Below are positions 1 through 51,100 of a stretch of DNA of 64,000 nt, piece after piece. The stretch is from Littorina saxatilis. Taxonomy: Eukaryota; Mollusca; Gastropoda; Littorinimorpha; Littorinidae. The translations under genes and the position numbers were made by a program. The DNA is taken from contig NC_090250.1 of NCBI RefSeq assembly GCF_037325665.1, positions 27,985,494-28,049,493 on the forward strand, read 5' to 3'. The first letter of the stretch is position 1. Each line of letters opens with the position of its first letter. Under the pieces are notes generated by a model that had not been told where the DNA came from, did no database searches, and was given only the letters and a program-made list of their open reading frames with translations.

Positions 1-1439
1 CTAATTATGTCAGTCGATCAGTTGGATGTGCTGTAAGACACTGTCGCTGGAACACTTGCAATGTTCAGGTGTTTAAATTGATGAAAGTTTTTTTTATCAT
101 GTGGACAAAAACAACGAAATTGAATTGATGGAAACAGTTCAAAACAAGGGTTTTGATAAAATATAGACATTTCACAAAATAACCTTCGCGGTTTTGTTAT
201 TACTGCTAAAGTTCATTCTGTGTTTGTGGTGTTGTTGTTTGTGCCAACCTGATTGTTTGCAGTGTGAGTTTAATTGCACTTTAAGAGACTCTTTTACTGA
301 CCTTGACAGGTTCATTATAAGTACCCAGAATGATAATCGAAATAGCTAGCTAGCCTGTAGAACATCCTTTGTTGTCACGCTTAACCGATGTAACTCACTT
401 AACGACAATAAATTAACGACTCGAGCCGTTGGTCAAGGTTCGCAGGTACATGTATGTGCTAATGAACGTACACATCACTTCATTCCTATAGTAGCAGTGG
501 TACCTACGATGAAAGGACACGCGCGTGACAAGCCAAACGTGTCCCTAAATTGAAGGTGGCCTGTCGTTATAGGCCAGTAGATTTTGGAGAAGAAAAAAAG
601 GACCGAGTGACAACAGGTGTCCTTTTTTGGGAGGGCGTCAAATCGCACTGAGGCATCAACTGTACAACGTTCTGCTCCTGTTGGCTCTTCCTTCGCGGCT
701 AATTAGAGAAAATGGATGACTTGACTACACAGAGAATTCGGTGGCTCTTGCACAGATGATAAATAATTCATGTCTCGCTTCATTGATTTTTCACAGCCAA
801 GAATCCTCTTCCGCCTTCTGTTGACTTGAGATGGCCTCGGCCCACGATTTTGTTCTTGGCAGCCACCCATGATCTCAAGTCATTTATCTTGCTGGCTTTC
901 GGAAAGGGTGTGCAGAGAGACTGCAGATAGCGAGAAGGTGTTAATCCGATTTTCGCTGGCTTGATTCGAAATAAAACGCGACGACTGTACCTCAGGCTAT
1001 GCTTTACCATTCCTGCATGTTGTTGTCGGAATTAAAGACAGACGCCGGCAAAAACACAGTTTGATGGCCCAAACTAGAGGAAAAATTCAAATTGAAAAAT
1101 ATGCACTGTAGCTGTGGACGGCTGAGAAGCGGTGAATGCCGGGGTGTTTGTATAGTTGTTGTGGCCGGTGATTGAGGATTTCAAGTTCGTCGCCGGAGTG
1201 AATCCAGGGGATGCAAGGATACACTTCTGGCTTGAATCTTACTTAGTTAGAGTCTCTATCCGCTTGACTGACGTGTTTGGGAGTTCAAGCCAGGCTGCTT
1301 CTTTATGAGTTCTTTGACGTCAGGTAATAATGAGGGGCAGTGCTGAAGTGGTTTCTTGCTTGCTTTCATTTTTTATCTTTTTTTATCTATTTATTTATTT
1401 ATTCTTTTTTAATTTATTTTGTTTTATTTTATTGATTAA

Positions 1440-1452
1440 TATATTTATATAT

Positions 1453-1507
<55 letters not shown>

Positions 1508-1512
1508 CTTTA
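1440..1512 (+). repeat. (TTTA)n microsatellite
   Basis: About 17 TTTA units, inside a wider T/A-rich stretch from 1370. Confidence 0.95.
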
Positions 1513-3544
1513 TTTCACTTTACTTTACTTTCTCTGCGGTGGACTGCATGTGCTAGTCTTTGAAATGAATCAGAAGAAACTGCCACTCATCAACAAATGT
1601 AATTCAGCAAATAAAACAGAAACAATATTACAATAACAAAATTTAACAAATAATTGTGTTTTTTAAATCACTGAGTCCGCACAGAAAGAAGTCAATTCTT
1701 AATTTTTGGAATGTGCCCAACTGAGTATTGGAGGATGCTCTGATCCTGAGTAAAGGCCTTAAAACATATATTTTGGTTTACATGATGGTTTGCATGGTCC
1801 GCAGGGGTGGAATGGATCTTGCATTTTTCGGTTTTCTTGTTGGTAAAAAGTTAAATCATGTTAATCTGTCTTTATACCTTTTTTTTCGTCTGTATATTTT
1901 TGTTCAAGTCTTTCTCGTTCCTGCTAATTTGATTTTGTGTTATTGATTGTCCGATTTGTAAGGGATGTCACTTGTTTTTAGTGTTGCATTTTTTTTCTCT
2001 CACTCACATGTGTTGATTTGAGTGTGTGTTTTTTCCTCATGATTTGTGTCTTGACACATTTTTAGTGAGTTAGTAATCAGCCCAGCCTGGAAAGCAGCAA
2101 ATCTTGAAAATGATGTTTTTTAAGACATAACAAACCGTGTCATGAAAAACATTATTTTCCGGAAAGACACTGTGATCACACAATTTGCACTGTACAACAT
2201 AAAGACAAACCGGAAGGACTGCAACATTAATATTATATTTGAATATTATATTTGAATATATTTACAATAAATACACATTGTTCTCAACTAAAACACCTGT
2301 CTGCATACAAATCTGTCGCTGTTAAGATTTAAAACAGATATGTAAAATAGTCATACACAAAAAAATAACTACCACATACGTTATTAGTATTGGTCTGGAA
2401 AGTAGACGGCGACCAAGGTGCACAACAGACAAATATGGTTAACGCAAAATCAGCCATAAATAACGTTCCTTTAACTTACCTTTCTTACCTTGTTATGAAA
2501 TCTGTATTTTGGAACGTTGACAAACTATTCAAGTTCGTCATGTCACTGACTGACACTGCATGACAGTTTCCGGTCAGTTTAGTGTTGGAATGTGTGTAAT
2601 TTACTGCATGTAATTTTGTTTCTATCATCAGCACTTGCTCATTATTTTTGCTTTATTCGTTTCACTGTTGCACGAAGAAAGGTTCGAACCAAAGGCAACG
2701 GAGATTGTTTGTGCTGCGTGGTACCATGAAAGATGAACTCTTCATTTCTGTCGCACAGGTATGAAACACAAGGGACAAAACTCTGTACGATTTCCAACAT
2801 TTGAGCTAAGTTGTCTAATCTTGATGAACCAAACCTGATTTTCTCCTACAAAAGAGTTCCATGTCAACAACATGAACATTCTTGCTTCGGCGTGAAAGAT
2901 AGCAAGTGCCGACTACTTTGTAAGTCGATCCGCTAATTAGCTGTCCTGAACTGGAAGATGATGTACAAGAGATTAGATCAGATTTGTTGTGGTTATAATA
3001 CTGGCAGAGTTCCAAAGTCATTCCGTATTTACGAGCGCGACAAGCGTTGCTAATGCCCGTTAGTGTTTGAAGTTTGTTATGTTGTAAAATGTTTATCGAT
3101 CAGATTACTACATTTCTGTCACCTTCCATGGAATTTTTTTAGTTCATGATTCACAAGATTGTGGAATAAGTGTCAATGTAACGCTTTTACAAGTCAGTGA
3201 TGAACATTGAAGGGCATTCTCTTGCACGTCATCAAAACCTAATATTATAACTAAAAAGTTCATATGAAACAGCCGGTATACTCCCGATTTCTAACTTCAC
3301 TGACATTGTCCTCTTTTATCACGTTTTACTTTAAATCCTACACGCAGCCTTTCATTCACAGATGATCTGCTTTCTGTTGATTCTAGAGTATGGTTTTATA
3401 AATGTGTGTGTACAATGACTTGTGCTATGTGTGTGAACTGTTGGATTCTTTGAAGACATTTAATGATTAATTTGGATCCACTTTTGTGTGTATCACTATG
3501 TGCACATGTGTGTGTGTATGTAGAACAACGTATTCAAGGGGGGG

Positions 3545-3800
3545 GGGGGGGTAACTCACTTAGTAGAGCACCGGACTGGAGTTGTGAATCTTGGATGGGG
3601 CGGACATGTCAGTGGCATTGTCACCTTTGTGTCAAGACTCAGAGATGCTATCCATGTCCCAACCCCCGTGTTCCAACTGTGGCATGTAATAGAACTCATG
3701 CAGTCATTCTGCCACAGGAGCAGGCGGCTGATCCCACCTTAACATGCACACATACTCTTGCTGCTATGCTTTCCACTTGGAGGAAGCGACCTGAATTTTC
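3545..3800 (+). repeat. Degraded tRNA-derived SINE
   Basis: GTAACTCACTTAGTAGAGCACCGGACT is a decayed A-box region, followed by the same body as the SINE at 19096 (ATGCTATCCATGTCCCAA..., TGGCATGTAATAGAAC). A G-run precedes it. Confidence 0.6.
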
Positions 3801-4055
3801 AAGCAATCGGATATAATAGAGTACTTTCTTTCCATAAGCTTACCATCCCGAAGAAGGCAGTAACGTGCCAAAATATTGATTATAGATCTATAAACGTAGC
3901 TAAGCTGGTTACTGGTGTGTTTTCTTTTTATTTAAATATAATAGCAGGGATGTCGTTAGGCGTCGGACATCGGACATAGACTGATTAAAAGGCTCAAATA
4001 CATGCATGTCCGATTCACTTAGCCGCATGGCGGTCAGATGTCCTATCGTTTTTAA

Positions 4056-4241
4056 AAACAGTTTGTGTCAAAAACAGAAGAAAACACGGCAAGCGTCATT
4101 CTTGAAAATGACAGTGCCAATGACAGTGTCGCTGCTGAAACTGACACAACCATGGAAAGAAAAGTTTTGTCTTTTGTACAGGACATGGTGTCGGCACAGC
4201 AGGAAATTCGCAGAAACGGTCTTTTAACTATCCATGGCTGA
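4056..4241 (+). pseudogene. Unidentified coding-like fragment
   Basis: A frame with coding-like composition (SKTEENTASVILEND, ERKVLSFVQDMVSAQQEIRR) ends at TGA 4239. The surrounding 3950-4640 starts CGTTAGGCGTCGGACATCGGACAT and ends CAGGACATTTGTCCTATAG, which suggests a transposon relic. I do not recognise the family. Confidence 0.3.
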
Positions 4242-4722
4242 CCCTGTTTGGTTGGTTACACCTTGACAGCAAAGAGACTCCTGCTTTGTCGAATCTGTGT
4301 TGAAACTGACTTTGTTTTCTCATCATGCAGTTTGTGAGACAATCAAAAAAAGAGTGCTGAAGGTTTTGGTTGCTTTTTAGATGTTTGTTTCTTTTTGTGT
4401 GTGTCCTATTTGGAACTAAATTAATAAAACAATGTATGCAAACATGTTCGGTGTATATACTACTATATGTATGTGTTTGTGTCAAAGCATGTGTGTGCAT
4501 GTGCACATGATTTTGGAGCCATTCCATTGACAGTGTTTTGCACAAAATTATGATGTCCTATTGAAATTTCTGAAAGCAGTCAAATGTCCTATTGATTCTG
4601 AAGAGCTCAGGACATTTGTCCTATAGGTGTGAATTTATAACAACAACCCTGTAATAGAGTAATGAAAATGAAAAACTAATAGAAATCTGTGTTTGTGTTC
4701 TCATGCGTGTGTTATGTGACAG

Positions 4723-31124
<26,402 letters not shown>

Positions 31125-31235
31125 TCGTCTCGTCAGTTGCCATAGCAACCTAGCAGAGAAATCTTCGCCAAAAGAGTGGCTGATGTAGCTGCTCTGTGGT
31201 CACCATATATATATAGCATATATATATATTTATAG

Positions 31236-31312
31236 CAAGTCCATAGAAACCTACGTCAATGTTGTATGGTTGAAAACGACATCAAACACCAAATAAAGAA
31301 AGAAAGAACGTC
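31236..31312 (+). repeat. SINE tail carrying the first AATAAA after the kinase gene
   Basis: The stretch with GGTTGAAAACGAC, CAAACACC and AAATAAAGAAAGAAAGAA is the 3' tail of a dispersed SINE family. An inverted copy lies at 46693-46757. Its AATAAA at 31292-31297 is 168 bases after the kinase-gene stop codon and is the first canonical polyadenylation signal downstream, so the repeat may supply the mRNA 3' end. A later host-like AATAAA is at 35396. Confidence 0.5.
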
Positions 31313-31791
31313 AATTTTGTCCTTACGAAGAAAAGTAAAACACCCTGTACATGTTTATTATTAACATACCAAGACTAGTTACTGTATCAAGCAAGGGAAT
31401 CAACACAGTGACAGTAAAGGAAAATGCTGAAAACGTTGTCCGAATACTCACACTGCTTTGTTCTCCTTATTCTTTTACAGAATTAAAACGGTTCGCAGTA
31501 CCAGCTGTCTCAGTGTGTGTTACTTTGGTTTATATGCATGCGCTTATCTATTTTTCAGTTTGTGTTTTTTTCTTTTCAGTTTGTGTTTTTCATGGGCAAA
31601 TTTACTTTCAAGAGGGTCTATGGTATGAAAAGTTGAGTGCTCACCATTAAGAGATACTTAGGAGACAAATAAAACAGAGGTATTGTGCCAAGAGAGGAGT
31701 CCTTTAATTAAAGGAGTACCTCAATGTCTTATTAATAGATCTGCTGACAAGATAATGTCCCTAAATTGGATTCTTCCCTAACTGGACAAGT

Positions 31792-32160
31792 TTAAAGGCA
31801 TATGTACGCGCTCCCGTGTTTACAAAGTGTAGTTTGCCCATAATCGATGTCAAACGCACCATAAGACCATATAATGACGATATGTCACCATGCGCGGACC
31901 ATAATACATGCATTACAGCTTGTTCTAGCCTCTGAAAAAGTGAGGATGTCAACAAAGCCGCGGTGTTAGCTCCCTTGCATCAACGTTACATGTGTTGCCA
32001 AATCTATAAATAGGACGATCCAGATCAAAATGAAAATTAACATATCTCAACATTGAAGGGGTCCTAGACCACAATATTTTGCAGGGAACTTAATTTAGCA
32101 TGTCTCCAGCTGTTGGTAAAGCAATTAGCGTGTATAGTCATCGAGTACATATGCCTTTAA
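31792..32160. mobile_element. TTAA-flanked MITE
   Basis: TTAAAGGCATATGTAC at the left and GTACATATGCCTTTAA at the right form perfect 16-base inverted ends including the TTAA target. 369 bases, no coding content. Confidence 0.75.
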
Positions 32161-33130
32161 CTTAACAATTAAATTGTTCTTATAATCCCCTGCAGATATT
32201 GTGTATAAATTGTGATGTATTCTGTAATACTGACTGGGTGCTTTCTGATTATATCTGTGGATTTGTTGTACAGAAAATATCCAATGGTTTTGAAATGTTG
32301 GTGCAACTTGAAAACCTGATCGAGCTGCTCGGACGTTTGCTGTTTAAAGCTAGTCAGTATGGGATATCTCTGATACAACAGTCTATCCATCGTATACACA
32401 TATACACTGTTCAGTGTTTTCTTATCTTTGTGTAAATCCTTTAACCTAATTTTGCCCAGGTATTTTTGAACAAGTACAGGTGTTGTTGTTTTTTAAATCC
32501 TGCATCATAACTTTTTATATTGACTCTGTTTTCCCAAATGAATACAGCTTACAATTGGAGAAAACAATAGCTATATTAGACAGTGCCAAGAAAGACAATT
32601 CTTGCTGACACTTCGCAACACATGCAGACTGCATGTACTTGTTCCTGGATATCCTGGTACCTGACTTACTTTCCAGTGTTTTGATATTTTATTTGTTTTA
32701 TTACACATTAATTAATCCAATTTGATTTCCACAACATCTATGAAAACATGTGTTTTAATTTTCTGGTCAGACATGCGTAGAATTGTATGATGTATAAACT
32801 TCAATTGTAAGCTAGTTAATACTAGTCAGGATTGTAAAAATACCTATCACTCTGCTAGTCCTGCCAGTGTATTTTGTTTTGCCAAATGAGAAAATGCAGA
32901 ATTAGAATCCTTCTTGTTTGTGTGTGTGTGGGTTTTGTCAGATTTTATATGTGACTAGTCCTAGAATGAATCTCAGTTTGCACTGCATAGTTGGTGCAGA
33001 GTAAAAAAAAAAAAAATCAGAAAACAGAACAAGCAAAAACCAATAAAAAGTAATTTTGAGATTTCTGAAATGAAAACTGTTTTATACTTGTGAGTTCTAA
33101 GCACTCCTTACATACCATGCCAACCTCTTT
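32161..33130. other. Non-coding stretch after the kinase gene
   Basis: AT-rich, no exon-like signals seen and no repeat family recognised. Confidence 0.5.
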
Positions 33131-33838
33131 TCTCTTTTACACACAGTACAAACACCCTTTCATTTGAACGCTCACCAAACGGGAACATCCTAGGTGCCCT
33201 ACTTAAAGAGCGAGCAATTTTCAAAGAATTTATTTTTGCGTGGTTTATCTTACCCCTGAGCCATCGTGAACCCGTGTGATCAAGTTTCCCTTTTTCACAA
33301 TGTAGTCGTCAGTTAGTAATTTGAATGCGACTCACTGTGAGCTTATCTGCAATAGCACGTTATTAAGTACCTCTGACTCATGCACGAAACAAACGGCTGT
33401 GGTTCACAAGAACTCTAGCGATGGCTTTTGACTGTTCAGAGGAACTGACGATAGGTATAAACCGTCGTCTGCTACGAGAACCACGACCTTGCGCGACCCT
33501 GCTTCCGGGCTTTTCTTTTTTCAAACTTTCAAAACTTCGAATTGTACTGATCTTGTCTTGATGAAAAAAGAATTCTTTTATGATTTAAGAATGTTTGTGT
33601 AACAAGCTGTCAATTTATTATTTAGATTTTAAAAGATAGGTCTAGCGCCAAAACGCACCACGGTCCGATTGTCTCTGACACAATCCGCAAAATTAATTCT
33701 TTGAAAATTGCTCGCTCTTTACGTAGGGCACCTAGGATGTTCCCGTTTGGTGAGCGTTCAAATGGAAGGGTGTTTGTACTGTGTGTAAAAGCCTGACAGT
33801 ATCTGTGATGGTTTACGGGAGGCTTACTGTGCCTTTAA
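33131..33838. mobile_element. Kolobok-like MITE, left end lost
   Basis: Right end GGGAGGCTTACTGTGCCTTTAA; left and right arms are inverted for at least 110 bases (ACAAACACCCTTTCATTTGAACGC...). The TTAA target and AAAGGCAC termini fit Kolobok/piggyBac-type elements. The interior runs in the opposite direction to the copy at 57754-58514. Confidence 0.65.
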
Positions 33839-34041
33839 TCAAATTTATATTTACTCTAATGTGTTTTTGCGACAGAATTACCAACATGTGCATATTATTT
33901 AAACCGTATTTTGAAAGTGTATAAATGTGTTTCATACTGCAATTGTTAGAAACACTAAGACAGGCTAGTGACCCAACAACTTCTAAGGACAAGACAGTAA
34001 ATCTGTGTGCCGAGAGCAGGGGTCGGAACCCTCAACATACG

Positions 34042-34203
34042 TACAGTGGAACCCCCCTGTTAAGCCCCCCATTTTAACACTTCCTCCCTTTTAAGAACCT
34101 CTTTTCTTAGACTTTCTATTCATAACCTTTGAATAAATAATGACCCAAATTTTAAGACTCCCTCCTCAGATTTTTGGATTCTTAAAAGGGGGGTTCCACT
34201 GTA
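34042..34203. mobile_element. TA-flanked MITE, 'CAGTGGAACCCCCC' family, complete
   Basis: TACAGTGGAACCCCCCTGTTAAG at the left and CTTAAAAGGGGGGTTCCACTGTA at the right, about 160 bases, Tc1/mariner or pogo type by its TA target. Related pieces: 6028-6065, 8128-8176 with 9897-9990, 11309-11461, 16205-16345, 21252-21350, 30478-30572. Confidence 0.8.
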
Positions 34204-35917
34204 TTTCATTTTCAGTCGCTGTAATTTTGTTGCACGTTTCATCTTCTTGCACATTCCAGCTTGCAAGCCTCTACAATGGAGTGTTTAATATGAGAGAATT
34301 CTGTTTGGACGAACAAAGTATCTGTTTAGTGCACATTTTCTTTCAATTTTCTCTTTGGTTAATGTTATAGACTTGGATTGAGAAATAATTCACAAGTATC
34401 TGGAGGTTTCTTTTTATCATCAGGTTACCGTATATGTTTTACAGATGCCTGATCTGTTAATGAGCTGAGAACAAATAGATTTTAGCTGACATAAATTTGA
34501 TCAGGGAATTTATCTTTTGGACTTCTCTTGAAGATGACTGTGATATTGCTCTTTTCTTCCTCTTTTTTTTTACTTCATATTTATCTTTTTAAAAACAGAC
34601 GTTTCGACATGTTTCAGCTAGTTTCTGTTATGTACCGCTGCAGACAAGTTGTTTGTTTTGTCTTCTTCCTTCATTTTTTGGGTGCATCAGATTTACATGA
34701 ATGTAAAAACAGAAATTTAAAGAACTAAAATATGGGGTCACAAACTTACAACGAAGGGAGAAAGTCCCTGTTCATGATATTTCAATGGTCGTTGCAGTTG
34801 GAAAAGAATTTGTTCAAATTTCCTGACAATCTAAATTATGTTTGTACAATAATTATGTGACAATCGTCCTTTCTTGTCAATTATGTTGGTTGGATGCACT
34901 TTCATTTATTTTGAGCTGTTCCATGTCTACTGCGTTCAAGACTTTTTGATGTTGTGAATAAATGTGATGACTATTTGTTGACCCTTCAGCAAGAATGTGT
35001 AATTTATGTAAACAGTTACCAGTTTACTTAAGATTCACACATCTTAATATGTAAGGTTTACAAATTACACTTTGCGTTGCATATTTCTTGCTGTTGGGAT
35101 CAGATTTGATCATTTATCCATCCAGTGAATTTGTTACTGAATCTTAATAATCTTTTGTGGTGCCATTTCCTTTTTTGTCTTTTGTTTGTTTCTCAACAAT
35201 CTTTTCAGGTCCTCGGTATAGTGAATCTTTTTGAGATTGCCCCTCCGAGCCATGCCAGGTTTTGCCAAGAAGTAATCTACGCTATGTAAAATTAGTTTTT
35301 GTGTCTATAAGTTCAAGTCTATGTGATTGTTTATAAATGTGTTTTATATCTGACTAGATGAATGTATAGGTGCTAACATTCCAACTGTAACTTTTAATAA
35401 AGACTATACAATGTTCTAAAGTTATCCACATATGAAGTAAACTTCACTTTTCATGTTAGTAACTTGTTTTCTGGGTCAATTTTCTCTGCAGAAAATGAAT
35501 GTGTGTGCGCGTGAGAGAGAGCAGATCTAGTACCTGAGAGAGTCTTAGTAGCTATAGATGAAGGGAGAGAGAGTGAGAGAGCTTTCATTAGCATTTGTGA
35601 TGCCTAATTTTTGTGTGTGCACATGTGCAAAAGACATGCTAGAGTTTGAACTGTCTTGCATACACATACACAGGGTTAGAATTCCAAACCATGCATTTGA
35701 ATTAAAATCATCTTTAATCTCTTCAAAGCACAAACAGAAAAGTTTAGTCCCATGACAGACAACTACAAGCACAACATCAATAAAAACAAAAGGCAATTTT
35801 GTTTAATATCACAGCACAGTTTTTATGCTAACTTTCATTGACACACAGAATTCTTTACTTATTTGTTCTGCAATGTTTCCATTTCCATTACTTTATCATC
35901 CCATTGCTGGGAAATGT
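34204..35917. other. Non-coding stretch between the two convergent genes
   Basis: AT-rich. AATAAA at about 34958 and 35396 (plus strand) could end a long 3' UTR of the kinase gene. The GTPBP8 3' end should also fall here, but no clear minus-strand signal was identified. Confidence 0.45.
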
Positions 35918-36082
35918 CGGTCACTTTATCTGAGGTCCCTCTGATCAAAGGACACCTTCTGTTGTCCTTTTGTCTATTATCTTTACCAAAATGTACCGAA
36001 CGTGACAGGCCGCCTGCAATGTGAAGGGACACTTTTGGCTGGTCCCATGCAAGGGTGTTTTTTCACAGCAGGTATTACTGTG
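35918..36082. mobile_element. MITE abutting the GTPBP8 stop codon
   Basis: CCTCTGATCAAAGGACACCTTCTGTTGTCC and the end CAGCAGGTATTACTGTG match the 49800 family; the left end is decayed. Its right edge touches TAG 36083-36085 of GTPBP8. Confidence 0.65.
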
Positions 36083-47598
<11,516 letters not shown>

Positions 47599-48161
47599 TG
47601 TTTCTTTCTCTTGTCAAAAGGAGTTGAATATCACAACTGAGGTTTTCAGCGCTTTGTATCGGCGATTAGTTTAGTGACCCCAGAACACAAGAAATATGTA
47701 CAATAATATTCCGAAGTTGGGTTTCAAGAGCACACGACGCAAGGGAGACTATTCCAGATTATTCATCTTATCATACAAAACTTGCACAAAAAATAACATA
47801 GAGAGAGTATGACCATGACTGTAATGACTTATCCGGACCACACAAAATATCATATTACTTGTCTTTTGACTAAAAGAACTGCATCTACAGCCGGACAGTA
47901 ACCCTACAAAAATACTGTATTAACTTCGACAAATTCAAAGAAATGTAATAAATCAAAGGCGTGCAAATACGGGAGCAAAAACGTAGGAACACAGACACAT
48001 TATGTATTGTTTTGTATTGTATTTTATTGTATTATATTGTAATTTACTGCACTATATTGTACTGTATTATATTGTATTGCATTGTGTCTCAAACAAACTA
48101 AACTAAAGCGAACTAAAAACAACAACAATTGTTTGACAGTATTCCGGTTTGTAGTTTATCC
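47599..48161. promoter_or_regulatory. Shared intergenic region between GTPBP8 and GTF3A start codons
   Basis: The two start codons face away from each other with 563 bases between them, so both promoters and both 5' UTRs must lie here unless there are extra upstream exons. 48003-48085 is a low-complexity TTGTA/TATTGTA stretch. No TATA box at a convincing distance from either start was seen. A bidirectional promoter for two housekeeping genes concerned with ribosome production is the natural inference. Confidence 0.55.
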
Positions 48162-51100
48162 ATGGGCGATTACTCCAAGCAACTAATGAGAGACAGCATG
48201 GCCGACGACATTCACGTGTCTGAATCTGAATCTCTAACGCAAGTGTTGTTCGAGTCGGACGACGAACGAGTCCATGTCTGTACTGTAGAAGGCTGTGACA
48301 AATACTTCAAGAGAAAGGATCGATTGATTATTCATTTAAGGACTCATACTGGAGAAGTGAGTGTTTACTGAACAGGGCTAGGGTCACAGTACAATGTAAA
48401 TGTTACGAATGTATTGTTTTATTACTTTTAACTCGAACTGTCAAGGTAAACAGAAGGAAAGAAGGGCGTGTCCACACTATTAATATTATCCACCTGTATT
48501 TTGTATTGATATTTGAAGTGAAGCGCATCAGTTAGCAATCGATTACAACATGATTGCGATCCAGCTCAAACATTGGCACACAAATTAAAATCAGGTTCTT
48601 TTTTTTAGAAATGTTATATATCGTTTTGGACAGTTTGTGTTTTGCAATGTTCAAGTGGTTGATTTGGATTGGTACCCAGAACAAAAGACTGTATATGCTT
48701 TCATATGTTCATGAAATCTAATGAGGTTGCACTGCACTTTATTATCACACAGACAGTACACACACATACAAGCATGGTACGTGATGATCGAACTAGGTGT
48801 TTTTACATTTAGTCAAGTTTTGACTGAATGTTTTAACATAGAGGGGGAATCGAGACGAGGGTCGTGGTGTGTGTGTCTGTGTCTGTGCGTGTGTGTGTGT
48901 GTAGAGCGATTCAGAATAAACTACTGGACCGATCTTTATGAAATTTTATATGAGAGTTCCTGGGTATGATATCCCCAGATGTTTTTTTCATTTTTTCGAC
49001 AAATGTCTTTTATGACGTCATATCCGGCTTTTTGTAAAAGTTGAGGCGGCACTGTCACACCCTCAATTTTCAATCAAATTGATTGAAATTTTGGCCAAGC
49101 AATCTTCGACGAAGGCCGGACTTCGGTATTGCATTTCAGCATGGTGGCTTACAAATTAATTAATGACTTTGGTCATTAAAAATCTGAAAATTGTAATTAA
49201 AATTATTTTTTTATAAAACGATTCAAAATTACTTTTATTTTATTCTTCATCATGTTCCGATTCCAAAAACATATAAATATGTTATATTCAGATTAAAACC
49301 AAGCTCTGAAAATTAAAAATATAAAAATTATGATTACAATTAAATTCCCGAAATCGTTTTAAAAACTATTTCATCTTATTCCTTGTCGGTTCCTGATTAC
49401 AAAAACATATAGATATGATATGTTTGGATTTAAAACACTCTCAGAAAGTTAAACGAAGAGAGTACAGTAAAGCGTTGATGTTGATGTTCTCTATTTTTCA
49501 GAGGCCTTTTAAATGCGAAGAACCTGGTTGCAACAAAAGCTACTGTCGACAAGCTCACCTCTTGCGACATCAGGAGAATGCTCACAATCAGACACCTGCA
49601 GAAGATAAATTTTTCTTTGAGTGAGATTTGTTTCAGCTGTTTTATTTTTTTCCTATGTTTTATTTGTAACTGTTTGCATGCACTGTGGTTATGAGCGTCA
49701 GTGACTGTGATATTACATGAGCATTTAAACAATGAGCATCATTAAGATATATCTTAATGATGCTCATTGTTTAAATGCTCATGTTATAAGTTAATCTTAG
49801 TACAGTGGTACCTGCGATGTGTGGCCCATCTGATGAGCGGACACCTCCCTTAAAAGGACACCTTCTGTTGTTCATTTTTCTATTATCTCTATCAAAATAT
49901 ACCTGTCATGAGAGGCCACCTGCAATGTAGGGACACTTTTGACGACCCAAGGGTGTCCTTTCATCGCAGGTACCACTATGGTGTATTTAGGTTTGATTAT
50001 GCTTAATGATCGTATGTTTGTCATTTTGGAAATGCGACGTGGGGCCAAAAGAAAAATGTCCATGTTTGTGTAAAATGAAAATGGACATTAACATTTTCGT
50101 ATCTTATCTTATCTTATCTTCTTTAAAAATAAATAAATGTCATTTTTACTCTTAAAATGTAATCACAATTAACGAAAATAGGTTAATTAGTATTCCAATT
50201 ATAATCAAAGAAATCGATCCAAAAATGGTTTCATCTTATTCTTTATCATTTCCTGGTTCCAAAAACATATATAGATGTAATATGTTGTATTCAAAACAAG
50301 CTCAGAAAGTTACAAAGAATACAGAAAAGCGCGCTTTCCTGCTTACTGCAATACGCTATTGCGCTATTTTGGCTTGTCAGTTTCACTTTGTGTTGCATGG
50401 GAAAAGTGAGCAATTTCCGTGTGCCGCGGGGATTGACGAAGCTGTCTTGGTGAAAAAATGCAATGCGTTTAGTTTGTTCTGTTAGTTCGACAGATTGACT
50501 AAATGTTGTAAGTTTGTCTTATGCAACTTGTTTGTAGTTATCGTTAGTCATTCCTAGTCTAGCTAAAGATTCAGTGTTAGATGTAAATGTCTGCTGGTTT
50601 CAGATGCGAGGCAGATGGCTGTAGCTCTGTGTTCACACAAAAGTTTAACCTCCAGAAGCACTTCAAGCGACAGCACAGTGCGGATGTAGTTCGCCCTTAC
50701 AAGGTAAATGAAATGCACCCAGTGTTGTTTCAGGTGCCATACACATTTTAGCAACGTAATGCTGCACAAAATAGCTCTTGTTTTATGTCAACCCATGCAG
50801 ATCACTTAGAGTCATTGTGACCCCAGTTAACCTTCACCAGATCACGCTTTGGACTACACAGTCCGGATAGTGTGGGTCGTGTACGACCCATACCTTAAAA
50901 GAAGGATTTAACGTAAAAAGTGTGAGTCATACATGACCCACAGAATCCAGATAAGTGCAGAGCATAGGTCATGCACGACCTATGCCATCCGTATACGGAT
51001 AAACATTCTAAATTCCTTCTTTAATTTCAAATGGCTCACCCATGACCCACATCATCTGGACTGCCCAGTTCAAATGAAGCCATTGCATTGTTTAATTCTT

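Larger units (their letters stand above)
1..4700. other. Upstream region of the kinase gene, no confident gene
   Basis: Holds a partial MITE (491-628), the TTTA microsatellite, a decayed SINE (3545-3800) and the coding-like fragment near 4.1 kb. Untranslated first exon(s) and the promoter of the kinase gene are expected here. A short ATG frame ending at CAG/GTATGA near 2754 looks like an exon but its phase does not fit the next exon. Confidence 0.5.

Noticed and set aside
2711-2759. Short ATG frame ending at a good donor, as a first exon of the kinase gene
   Set aside because: It ends in phase 0, while exon 4723 needs one base to complete a codon; joining them meets a stop. It could at best be untranslated.
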